Position numbers and translations under genes: made by a program
Source: Ahaetulla prasina
Lineage: Eukaryota; Chordata; Lepidosauria; Squamata; Colubridae
Reading direction: 5' to 3'
Length of the DNA: 64,000 nt
Assembly: GCF_028640845.1 (NCBI RefSeq)
Contig: NC_080541.1
Span: forward strand, 162,551,502 to 162,615,501
Notes under the pieces: generated by a model
Told to the model about the DNA's origin: nothing
The model's input: only the letters and a program-made list of their open reading frames with translations
Database searches by the model: none
Part shown: positions 35,943 through 45,970 of the stretch, piece after piece
Layout of the letters: each line of letters opens with the position of its first letter
Position numbering within the stretch: position 1 is the stretch's first letter

Positions 35943-36430
35943 TGTGACCCAGGTTCCTGGACCCAGACTCCTGGACTCGGATGATTCAGAAAGTGAGGGA
36001 GAAGACCTGGCAAGCCCTGCTTCTCTTGAGCCCTCTCCCTCCCTGGCACCCACTCAAAGGGAGGAGGAGGGGCCGGCAAGGCCTGATTCTCTGGAGCCTT
36101 CTTCTGATTTGGCAACGCCCCAAGAACAGTTTTGGAGTGATGCAAGGCTGCGGAGGTGTGACCGACGCGCGCAGCAGAAACAGCGTTGGGAGGAAGCCAA
36201 GTCATGATTGTCATGCAGTGACATCTGCAGAGACTATAAATAGGAGGCGGGACTTCCTGGTTTTTTGTCTTGGACAAAGTAATGAATTGGCGCGAGCTAA
36301 CTGTCTCAATGGAGGGAAGAATATATTCGTGAGTAATTCTGGCCTTATCTATAATTTCCTCGTTATCTCCAGAAACTTGGCAGGCCCGTGGGTAGACGTG
36401 GCCAGGACATGTATCTATGTAAATAAAAGG
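35943..36430 (+). mobile_element. LTR fragment inserted in the DIRS recombinase gene
   Basis: It begins TGTTGTGACCCAGG inside the recombinase coding sequence and carries an open U3-like frame (acidic stretch then RAQQKQRWEEAKS and stop), a TATA box (ACTATAAATAG, 36233-36243) and transcribed-looking sequence to about 36430. An LTR end in CACAACA is not present, so the right edge is unresolved. Part of it (from 36149) is duplicated at 39121-39410. Confidence 0.6.
36233..36243 (+). promoter_or_regulatory. LTR TATA box
   Basis: ACTATAAATAG, about 290 bp after the LTR start, followed by the probable R region (GGACTTCCTGGTTTTTTGTC). A second copy sits in the duplicated block at about 39205-39215. 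Confidence 0.55.
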
Positions 36431-36974
36431 AAAAAAAGAAGGCCTCTGACGGACTCTTTGCTGGGAGTATTAGGGGGAGGGAAACAGAACATCACCCTAA
36501 GCCACCTCCCAAGGGATCTAGGTGAAACTTTGGCCTCCAATGATGTCGGTTGGAATGATATGAACAATGCTTCAGACTTCCGAAATGAAGCCGTACGGGA
36601 GATGTAAATCTTTAATGCCCTGTGCACGTCCAAACTGTGCCAAAGGCGCTCCAGTTGATGCCTTGGAGAAGGGCAGAAGTCCGATAGGACAATCTCCTGA
36701 GCCCGGTGAAAGAATGAATTGATTTTAGGGACAAAGACTGGATCAAATCTGAGAACCACACGATCATTTTAGAAGATACAAAGGTCCTTCCTAATGGAGA
36801 GCGGGCGAACTCGGAAATGCGTCTGGCTGATGTGATGGTGACAAGGAAGGAGACTCTGAGCGATAAGAGACAGAATGATGTTCCTCGAAGTGGCTCAAAT
36901 GGGGGTTTGGTCAGAGTCGTGAGGACAACGTTCAGACGCCAAGTTGGGAAGCGGTGGACCAGTGGGGGACACAA
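36415..36974 (-). pseudogene. DIRS tyrosine recombinase, N-terminal/central part (copy 1)
   Basis: Minus-strand segments include SFLVTITSARRISEFARSPL (first catalytic Arg block, TSARR.SE), VVLRFDPVFVPKINSFFHRA and DVHRALKIYISRTASFRKSE followed by KVSPRSLGRWLR. The order is that of DIRS recombinases, but the pieces lie in two frames and end at the LTR insertion. Further copies of the same region lie at 37353-37716, 38400-38640 and 39335-39960. Confidence 0.75.
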
Positions 36975-37403
36975 GTTGGAAGTGCCTTGCAGGAAATGCC
37001 GAATGAGGGGGGTCCTTGGCTGCTGCCGTGAAAGCCGCTCTGGCCAGAATGGAGGAGAGAGCCTCCACCTGTCTCCTCAACATGTTAGGGGTGAGCCCTG
37101 CCTCAAGCCCGTCTTGGAGAAAACTTAAGGATGTGGAACACTGATGCTTCCATAGGAACGATTGAATGAGACCCGCACCATGTGCAAAAGAAGTGCCAGG
37201 TGGCTTCATAGATACTGAAAGTGTCAGCCTGAGTAGGAAAATCTGAGGTATTGATGGTAGGATGTGTGGATGGGAATGTGGAGGTATGCCTCCGTTAAAT
37301 CTATAGATGACAGAAAATCTCCTGGGCGTATGCTCTCCAGAATGGAGGAGAGAGCCCACCTGTCTCCTCAACATGTTAGGGGTGAGCCCTGCCTCAAGCC
37401 CGT

Positions 37404-37975
37404 CTTGGAGAAGGGCAGAAGTCCGATAGGACAATCTCCTGAGCCCGGTGAAAGAATGAATTGATTTTAGGGACAAAGACTGGATCAAATCTGAGAACCA
37501 CACGATCATTTTAGAAGATACAAAGGTCCTTCCTAATGGAGAGCGGGCGAGCTCGGAAATGCGTCTGGCTGATGTGATGGTGACAAGGAAGGAGACTCTG
37601 AGCGATAAGAGACAGAATGATGTTCCTCGAAGTGGCTCAAATGGGGGTTTGGTCAGAGTCGTGAGGACAACGTTCAGACGCCAAGTTGGGAAGCGGTGGA
37701 CCAGTGGGGGACACAAGTTGGAAGTGCCTTGCAGGAAATGCCGAATGAGGGGGGTCCTTGGCTGCTGCCGTGAAAGCCGCTCTGGCCAGAATGGAGGAGA
37801 GAGCCTCCACCTGTCTCCTCAACATGTTAGGGGTGAGCCCTGCCTCAAGCCCGTCTTGGAGAAAACTTAAGGATGTGGAACACTGATGCTTCCATAGGAA
37901 CGATTGAATGAGACCCGCACCATGTGCAAAAGAAGTGCCAGGTGGCTTCATAGATACTGAAAGTGTCAGCCTGAG
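37404..37975. repeat. DIRS mosaic block A, internal duplicate
   Basis: Copy of 36665-37237 joined upstream at CTTGGAGAA and downstream at GTCAGCCTGAG, where it switches to sequence that is continuous at 41552-41988. Confidence 0.92.
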
Positions 37976-38401
37976 CATCCTGAGGAGGACGAGTGACCCC
38001 CAATCTAGTGGTGTTTTGGGCCTTTTATAAAAGAGAATGAAACATAAGTGGCTTGAATAGATCAATGAAAGAGGGTTGGTCAGGTTCCAGACCTCATCGT
38101 CTGACAAGGATTGGTCTCTGAGAATTTCCTCATCTGACAAAGAAGCCTGGCCCTCTTGTTCGTGATATACGCCAGCTTCTTCAAGATCTGCTGAGGCCTG
38201 GTATTGATCAGCCCTGTGAGCAAGTTCCAATCTTGCAGGTGGGTTGCCTGGAGTAAGGCACTGAGGCAATCCTTGTTTAATAGCCTCAGAAATCATAATC
38301 CCTAGTCTCCATGTTGTACCCAGGCCTGAAGCCGGACTGGCACGTGTCTAGATATTGGTGTTTTATCTGCTGTACACTGCCCTGAGTCTTCGGAGAAGGG
38401 C
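37965..38401. repeat. DIRS mosaic block B, duplicate of 41552-41988
   Basis: Offset 3587 bp, almost identical, including the start of the L2-type tail (CACTGCCCTGAGTCTTCGG). It ends at GGAGAAGGGC, where it changes to recombinase sequence. Confidence 0.92.
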
Positions 38402-38778
38402 AGAAGTCCGATAGGACAATCTCCTGAGCCCGGTGAAAGAATGAATTGATTTTAGGGACAAAGACTGGATCAAATCTGAGAACCACACGATCATTTTAGA
38501 AGATACAAAGGTCCTTCCTAATGGAGAGCGGGCGAACTCGGAAATGCGTCTGGCTGATGTGATGGTGACAAGGAAGGAGACTCTGAGCGATAAGAGACAG
38601 AATGATGTTCCTCAAGTGGCTCAAATGGGGTTTGGTCAGAGTCGTGAGGACAACGTTCAGACGCCAAGTTGGGAAGCGGTGGACCAGTGGGGACACAAGT
38701 TGGAAGTGCCTTGCAGGAAATGCCGAATGAGGGGGTCCTTGGCTGCTGCCGTGAAAGCCGCTCTGGCCAGAATGGAGG
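38392..38778. repeat. DIRS mosaic block A, short copy with base losses
   Basis: Copy of 36670-37055 in which several homopolymers are one base shorter (for example GTGGGGAC for GTGGGGGAC near 38690). It ends at CCAGAATGGAGG. Confidence 0.9.
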
Positions 38779-39125
38779 TAAGGAGTGCATTTTAAACCAG
38801 CGATAGATGATGTACCGTTAAGGGACTTTAAATCTAGAATTGCCTGCCAACCCACGAGGATTTTCGTACTACAAAGAGCCAGGAGTAGAACCCTAGGGAT
38901 CGGTTCAATTGCGGTGATAGAAAGGAGATGGTCGATGGCTGATTCTATAAGACTTCTGGAGGAGTGAATCCGAGGACCGAAAGGGCTGAGGGCGAACATA
39001 CTGTTGGGTGTGGTAGTCACTTTGCCTGGAGACTGATGGCAAGATCTTTCATTTGTTTCTTGTTTCAATCAAAAGAGGTTCTAAAGGAGCTCCAAATAAC
39101 TTGTCCCCGGAGTAAGGGGCTGCGG
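38767..39125. repeat. DIRS mosaic blocks C and D, duplicate of 40313-40518 and 40814-40975
   Basis: Two segments fused at GTGAATCCGAG (38964-38974), skipping about 300 bp that are present in the other copy. It ends at GGCTGCGG and switches there to block A. Confidence 0.9.
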
Positions 39126-40326
39126 AGGCGTGACCGACGCGCGCAGCAGAAACAGCGTTGGGAGGAAGCCAAGTCATGATTGTCATGCAGTGACATCTGC
39201 AGAGACTATAAATAGGAGGCGGGACTTCCTGGTTTTTTGTCTTGGACAAAGTAATGAATTGGCGCGAGCTAACTGTCTCAATGGAGGGAAGAATATATTC
39301 GTGAGTAATTCTGGCCTTATCTATAATTTCCTCGTTATCTCCAGAAACTTGGCAGGCCCGTGGGTAGACGTGGCCAGGACATGTATCTATGTAAATAAAA
39401 GGAAAAAAGAAGGCCTCTGACGGACTCTTTGCTGGGAGTATTAGGGGGAGGGAAACAGAACATCACCCTAAGCCACCTCCCAAGGGATCTAGGTGAAACT
39501 TTGGCCTCCAATGATGTCGGTTGGAATGATATGAACAATGCTTCAGACTTCCGAAATGAAGCCGTACGGGAGATGTAAATCTTTAATGCCCTGTGCACGT
39601 CCAAACTGTGCCAAAGGCGCTCCAGTTGATGCCTTGGAGAAGGGCAGAAGTCCGATAGGACAATCTCCTGAGCCCGGTGAAAGAATGAATTGATTTTAGG
39701 GACAAAGACTGGATCAAATCTGAGAACCACACGATCATTTTAGAAGATACAAAGGTCCTTCCTAATGGAGAGCGGGCGAACTCGGAAATGCGTCTGGCTG
39801 ATGTGATGGTGACAAGGAAGGAGACTCTGAGCGATAAGAGACAGAATGATGTTCCTCGAAGTGGCTCAAATGGGGGTTTGGTCAGAGTCGTGAGGACAAC
39901 GTTCAGACGCCAAGTTGGGAAGCGGTGGACCAGTGGGGGACACAAGTTGGAAGTGCCTTGCAGGAAATGCCGAATGAGGGGGGTCCTTGGCTGCTGCCGT
40001 GAAAGCCGCTCTGGCCAGAATGGAGGAGAGAGCCTCCACCTGTCTCCTCCACATGTTAGGGGTGAGCCCTGCCTCAAGCCCGTCTTGGAGAAAACTTAAG
40101 GATGTGGAACACTGATGCTTCCATAGGAACGATTGAATGAGACCCGCACCATGTGCAAAAGAAGTGCCAGGTGGCTTCATAGATACTGAAAGTGTCAGCC
40201 TGAGTAGGAAATCTGAGGTATTGATGGTAGGATGTGTGGATGGGAATGTGGAGGTATGCCTCCGTTAAATCTATAGATGACAGAAAATCTCCTGGGCGTA
40301 TGCTCTCCAGAATGGAGGTAAGGGAG
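39121..40326. repeat. DIRS mosaic block A, copy 2
   Basis: Second full copy of 36149-37348, which then continues without a break into reverse transcriptase and gag sequence, so this copy is probably closest to the original order. Confidence 0.92.
39335..39960 (-). pseudogene. DIRS tyrosine recombinase, N-terminal/central part (copy 2)
   Basis: Same content as 36415-36974: TSARRISE block, FDPVFVPKINSFFHRAQEI and SRTASFRKSEALFISF followed by KVSPRSLGRWLR. It runs into LTR-derived sequence after KESVRGL, as in copy 1. Confidence 0.75.
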
Positions 40327-40397
40327 TGCATTTTAAACCAGCGATAGATGATGTACCGGTTAAGGGACTTTAAATCTAGAATTGCCTGCCAACCCAC
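40200..40397 (-). pseudogene. DIRS reverse transcriptase fragment
   Basis: The minus-strand frame WQAILDLKSLNRYIIYRWFK continues to FLSSIDLTEAYLHIPIHTSY and HQYLRF. DLK.LN followed by the SIDLTEAY.H.PI motif is the first catalytic block of reverse transcriptase in DIRS and Gypsy-related elements (first catalytic Asp in IDL). The YxDD block is not found downstream; the sequence turns into recombinase-type text within 100 codons, so the palm domain is deleted. Confidence 0.75.
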
Positions 40398-40898
40398 CGA
40401 GGATTTTCGTACTACAAAGAGCCAGGAGTAGAACCCCTAGGGATCGGTTCAATTGCGGTGATAGAAAGGAGATGGTCGATGGCTGATTCTATAAGACTTC
40501 TGGAGGAGTGAATCCGAGAGACGGGACAGCGAATGAAAAACCTCGGGGGTTCAGAGGAGAATTCCAGAATGAGGCCATCTCACATGGTTGATATGACCCA
40601 GGTGTCAGAAGTTATGAGATCCCAGTTGGATGGAAAATGGGCCAAACGTGCGCCAACTGGCAGAGAAAGGAGTTTACTTGGGATGGCGGAAGGGACGCCC
40701 CCTGCCCCCCTGAAGGATTTATGAGGAAGCAATCTAGTCCCGTCTGACCTGAGTGTTGTGTTGCTGGGGTCCACTGGATGCAAAGAATCGTTGGGTGCGT
40801 TGTTGGCCGTATGGTGAATCCGAGGACCGAAAGGGCTGAGGGCGAACATACTGTTGGGTGTGGTAGTCACTTTGCCTGGAGACTGATGGCAAGATCTT

Positions 40899-41249
40899 TC
40901 ATTTGTTTCTTGTTTCAATCAAAAGAGGTTCTAAAGGAGCTCCAAATAACTTGTCCCCGGAGTAAGGGGCTGCGGCGAGGCGCCACTTGTTACGGGTGTC
41001 AGCTTGCCATTGGCAAAGCCATAAGAACCGTCTCGAAGTGACTGATGCTCCCATGGCTTTGGCCGCGAATCTAGCGGCATTAAATGTGGCATCAGCTGAA
41101 TATTCTAAGGACACCTTGATCTCGTTAAGGTCTTGGTGTGTACAAATATCAGATGGAGGAATCCTGGCCTGTAATTGTTTTAACCACAACAAGGAAGCCC
41201 TATCAAAAAAGGATGATGCAGTGGAGGCCTTGACAGCCCAAGCTGTCAC
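40899..41249 (-). pseudogene. DIRS gag-like fragment
   Basis: Frame MTAWAVKASTASSFFDRASL runs to RRFLWLCQWQADTRNKWRLA then AAPYSGDKLFGAPLEPLL. The segment W..DT..KW.L...P..G..LFG..L is typical of the gag-like protein of vertebrate DIRS elements. Related gag-like sequence continues on this strand at 41350-41890 and 42350-42890, in different frames. Confidence 0.65.
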
Positions 41250-41949
41250 CTGTTGGCCTTTAATCAGGATCCTCTCAGCACGTTTGTCCTCCAGTCAAAG
41301 AGATTCATCAGGTGGGCCTGTCAGAGGTGAAGAAGAGAACCGAGCGACTATGGGAGCATCCATAGTAGGAACCTGTAGGATACTGTCCAAGTTGTGAGCC
41401 ACATTATATAGGCGTTTGTCCAATCTGCTAGGGTTGGGACCAGAACCAGGAATCGCCCATTGGCGGTGCACCACATCTTCAAAAAGTTTAGGAGCTGGAA
41501 ATGTTTCTGTTCTATAGCAGGCTCCTTAAATAAAGCTTTAGCTGGATCTAGGTCAGCCTGAGCATCCTGAGGAGGACGAGTGACCCCCAATCTAGTGGTG
41601 TTTTGGGCCTTTTATAAAAGAGAATGAAACATAAGTGGCTTGAATAGATCAATGAAAGAGGGTTTGTCAGGTTCCAGACCTCATCGTCTGACAAGGATTG
41701 GTCTCTGAGAATTTCCTTATCTGACAAAGAAGCCTGGCCCTCTTGTTCGTGATATACGCCAGCTTCTTCAAGATCTGCTGAGGCCTGGTATTGATCAGCC
41801 CTGTGAGCAAGTTCCAATCTTGCAGGTGGGTTGCCTGGAGTAAGGCACTGAGGCAATCCTTGTTTAATAGCCTCAGAAATCATAATCCCTAGTCTCCATG
41901 TTGTACCCAGGCCTGAAGCCGGACTGGCACGTGTCTAGATATTGGTGTT

Positions 41950-42030
41950 TTATCTGCTGTACACTGCCCTGAGTCTTCGGAGAAGGGCGGTATAAAAATC
42001 TGAAAAATAAATAAATAAATAAATAAATAA
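41950..42030 (+). mobile_element. L2-type LINE 3' tail inserted in the DIRS element
   Basis: TGTACACTGCCCTGAGTCTT CGGAGAAGGGCGGTATAAAA ends in seven AAAT units. It is the 3' hairpin and simple tail of the L2-like family, strongly 5'-truncated. Confidence 0.8.
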
Positions 42031-43011
42031 GCCCAAAGGCTTGAGGCAATTGGAATTCTGGTGCTGGAAGGGTTCCCAGGCCTGAACCTGAAGGAACCAA
42101 ATGGGAGGCTGCAGAAGCTGATGGCTGGCAGGGAATAGGCTGGCTGGATGGCTCTGGGAGAGGCTGGCAGGGCCCAGACTGGCTGGAAAATACTGGGTAG
42201 AGGAAATCGGGTGGTCAGGAGACCAGGCTGCTGAACCTCCGTGGGTGGATAAAGTCAACTGGGCTGAGCCCTCCGGTGGGAGAAGTCGATGGGGCTGTTT
42301 GGGCAGGAGGTGTGCCAGCCCTGGAGGCTGCTTGAAGCTGAGCTTTATTAATCATCCTCTCGAGTGCCCTATGCCTGTGCTCTTCTGCCTTGGAGGACTT
42401 GGAGGACCTCTCCTTGGAAGTTTTGGCTCTTGTCTTGGTGGATTGGGACCCTGAAGGACCCTCCCTGGGTCAGAACGATGTCTGGTCCATCCCCTTGAAG
42501 AAGCCTCCTGATTTGGATTGGTGTCCACCATTTTAGTTGCGGCCAATATCAAAATGGCCAAAAAGCGTGCCAGAAAATTCCCCGGGAGGGAGAGTAGAAA
42601 GAAGAGCCCCTGTTACTCACAGGTCCGTCGGCCAGCTGCTGCAGCAATCCGCAAGTGTCGGCTCGTGGCAGGGAACTGGTGGAATGCTTCCCCCAATCGC
42701 TCACCTTCTGGCAAAATGCAATACCGTCGGCATGGAAATAATCGTCGTGCTCAAAAGCTGCAGAGCAAAGGCTCTGTGCGCAGCTAAAATGCCCTCCCTG
42801 AAAGGGAAAATGGGCGCCAAGAGGAAGCAAGAGAAAACCACACTTGCTGAACTCCTGATCCGCCAGCCAGCAGGTTGAAACTTGCAACCACGGTCTTCGG
42901 CAGTATCAGGCTTAAGCCCTTCTCGCCAGAATAGCAGCCTCCCTGTAGGTGTTGAGAACAGAGCTGTAGGAAGAAATCCTGAATATATTAAATTACTCAG
43001 TCAGAGCAGGG

Positions 43012-43150
43012 GGTAGACACGACTGTCTTTCTGCGAGACCGAGTCGAAAAGCTGGGGAGAAGAGGAAGAGGCGGGGCTAAACAAATTAGCAGACTCGGTC
43101 CTTGCAAAGGGACTGGAAGGAAAACCCACATCTGACTAGCATTCCCACTG
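43012..43150. repeat. DIRS inverted terminal repeat, right
   Basis: Inverted partner of 35370-35505, from GGTAGACACGACTGTC to ATTCCCACTG. Confidence 0.92.
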
Positions 43151-45402
43151 ACAGAGAGAACTCACAGTCTCCTGGCTTCTAGCCTGATGTCTTAACTTCC
43201 AGACCAAACTTCTTATATGCCTCAGTTTTTCTTCATTACATGATGTTGTATAGCTAAAGATGAATAATTTTTTTAAAATCAAGAATATGCACCACCACCC
43301 TTTCCATTCTCTCATACAAATAATCCCTGGATCAAAGATCATGTGGTAAAAAGAATAAAGGTTGAACATAATTATCCTCCTCTTGCTATCCCTATTTGTA
43401 AATATGTCAGAGAAATGCATCCATTGGAGGATTCCTACATTAGCCTTTTAAATGTCTAGCATTTGACATTGTTAAGAGCTGCACTTCCTGGATGGAATAA
43501 CAACTGTTATGAGAGTTTAAGAATTTGCTTGTACCAATGTCTCCAAGGTAAGTCGATCACAGCATGCTATTCCAATCTACACTAAGCAACAAGTATTTTT
43601 GTTATTTTTTTTTTCTATTGACAAGACGTAAAAAGAAATGTTTTCCCTGAGGCAAACTTCAAACTTCTGGGATTCTGCTCATATTTTCCTAGCTACCTTT
43701 CTGTCATGTAAACTTATTAGGACCACATTAAGCTTCTTTCTCTGGGAGGTACTGGCATTTTCCCTGGCAAAAAATATATATGATTTTTTTAACCAGGCTC
43801 TTGCTGTCTCTTCTAATGCTCTGATTCCATTTTAGGCTCCAAATATTGCACATATCTGATTTATTTGATATTTGCTTAGAGTATTATATGAACTTAACTA
43901 TTGTGTCTTATTCAATAAATCAAGGTATAATCACACCACAGCTTAAGAGTGATGCATGGGCCCATTTACTGGCAATATTTGACATTAGCTGATTTAAGAA
44001 GGAACTCCTGTCAGTTCCTTGTTTGCAAGAAGTAAAGTGTATCATCAAACAACAACTGGTGCTTTCAACAGATTGGTAATATAACACATCTTCAGGGATG
44101 ATGTTATAATTGCTAAGCAGCAATGTAATATTCTGGTTTGTACATTATTCCCCTAAACCATTTTGTGGCTTAATCAATGTGTTGATCAGAAAGTATAATA
44201 ACCTTAGCAGTTATAATGGTTAACTCCATTTCTATTATACAAACTTCAGAATTGACCTTCCTACATGGAGAATATATCCCAGCACTGTAATGCAGGAACT
44301 GGGTAAATATTTTTTAAAATATATTTTTATCTACTTTATAGATAAGATCTACAGACAGAACGAATCTCAAACCATATCAGAAAGACTCCATCTGTCATAT
44401 GAACAGATTTTGATGTCCAAAACTGTCACAATAGCTTATGGGAAATCATGCTGAAACATAATCAATCCCAAAAAGGGTTTAGTCTTCAAAAGTGAATGAG
44501 CCACTCTTAGCAAAGCCACTGGGGCACAGTCCTCCAATGCAGTAAAGATGGAGAGTGGAGAAATAAGAAATGTCTTTGTTCTTGTAGTGCAGGTACAAAT
44601 GTGAGGTCATTCTTGATTTAACCAAATTTGCTTCTGATCTTCCTCCACAGTGCTCCAGAATTGCAATGTCTGCTTCATGCTTCTGAACTATCTGTAGCAG
44701 CTCATCAAGAGCCTGAATTTCACTTGTGTATTGGTACAGATCTTTATGTCACTCCATTTAGTGTGCCCCATCCTGGATGGGAGACCCTGCTTGCAATCAC
44801 TCATGCCTTAATCATTTCTTAGTTAGGGTACTACAAAACACTTTATCTGAGTTTGCTCTTGAAAATCACCTGGAAACTACAGTTGTTCAGAATGCAGCAG
44901 CATAGATACCTATGGGTAAATCTTGAAATATTTAAGGTGAAATTGATATAAAATATTTTATAAATGGTATGGAATTCCATTGCTAATTACCAAAATAGAC
45001 AAATCATATAACATTAAATGTTGAAAATATCCTAACAATGTTGTTAACAAAGAAGGAATATTTAATCATATCTAGTACAATGGTTGTATAAAAAAAATTC
45101 AAAAGTACTGAAAAAATATATTAAAATATTCAGGAAGTCCTAAAAATAAACTCTGAGCTGAAACCACACATATTTATTAGATATAATTCCAGAAACCATA
45201 AATGTAAAATATCACAATTACTGTATGCTGACTGCTGCAAGACCAAATTTGGTACAACATTAGAAAAGAGGAACCTTGCCAACAATAATAGATTGATTGA
45301 CCAGAGTGAGAAAAATATAGCAATGGCAAAATTGAGAGTGTATACCTATTATAGAGGCCTAACCAAATCAATGCAGGAATGGATCCTTTCATCCTATATA
45401 TT

Positions 45403-45597
45403 AGGGTTCTCCAATCCCTGGGCTACAGACCAGTACCTGTCTGTGGTCCATTTGGAACTGGGTTGTGCAAGCAGTAGGCGAGCATGTAAAGCTTTAGTTG
45501 TGCATGCGCGAGATTTGAGTTGCACACAGGAAAGCATCTCTTTCTCCTGCTGCCACCGCTGCTGATCCATGAGTCAGAAAGGTTGAGAACTGCTGCT
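45403..45597. mobile_element. hAT-Charlie-like element
   Basis: Left end TAGGGTTCTCCAATCCCTGG and right end AAGGTTGAGAACTGCTG are inverted Charlie-type termini. The text CAGACCAGTACCTGTCTGTG and TTGGAACTGGGTTGTGCA is typical of the group. Old and without coding capacity. Confidence 0.6.
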
Positions 45598-45907
45598 ATA
45601 CATTATATAGCAAGCCAAATTTAGACAAATTTAAGCAAGTATCTGTTTGCAATTAAAAATATATTAAAACCACTTATACTAAAACTAACTAACCAAGTAA
45701 ACAAAAAACCCTGGCGCCATAACTAAACTTTCAGATGCAGGCCACAAATTCATCTCATCAACCTTACCTTGTGCTTACAAGAAAAGCCAGATTTTAAATG
45801 GCTTTTTTTGGAAGATTTTAAAAAAAGAGGGGCTGCCAAATTTCAGGGGAAAGGATGATCCATAAGGCAGTGGCTGACATGGAAAAGGCACATAAGATGG
45901 AATATAT

Positions 45908-45922
45908 AAAAGAAGAGACTAG
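45908..45922. repeat. L1 target-site duplication, 5' copy
   Basis: AAAAGAAGAGACTAG, repeated exactly at 47940-47954 following the poly(A). The nick site TATA/AAAG reads TTTT/ATA-like on the other strand, close to the L1 endonuclease preference. Confidence 0.9.
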
Positions 45923-45970
45923 TAATAATAATAATAATTATTATCATTATTAGATAAAATACGAGAATTA

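Larger units (their letters stand above)
36149..37348. repeat. DIRS mosaic block A, copy 1
   Basis: Nearly identical over 1.2 kb to 39121-40326 (one A fewer in a run near 39393, one A fewer at 40207, a few substitutions). It spans LTR, recombinase and a reverse-transcriptase-adjacent segment. Its sub-segment 36665-37237 occurs again at 37404-37975, and 36670-37055 again at 38392-38778. Confidence 0.93.
35329..43159 (-). mobile_element. DIRS-like tyrosine-recombinase retrotransposon, rearranged
   Basis: The ends are inverted repeats of about 136 bp (35370-35505 and 43012-43150). Near the left edge lies an internal complementary region (35581-35666), whose halves are the reverse complements of the two outer ends; that arrangement defines DIRS elements, which integrate through a circle with a tyrosine recombinase rather than an integrase. 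On the minus strand gag-like sequence (42890-40900) precedes reverse transcriptase (40400-40200) and recombinase (39960-39335; C-terminus 35880-35760), the DIRS order. RNase H was not identified. The interior carries block duplications, an LTR fragment (35943-36430) and an L2 tail (41950-42030). No open frame is complete. Confidence 0.85.

Noticed and set aside
35501..36277. 258-residue minus-strand frame as a single protein
   Set aside because: It runs across the DIRS ICR, the recombinase C-terminus in a different frame, and an inserted LTR; an accidental fusion.
44640..44822. Possible exon on the plus strand (MLLIFLHSAPELQCLLHASE)
   Set aside because: No convincing splice signals, no conservation I can recognise, and the text looks like worn repeat sequence.
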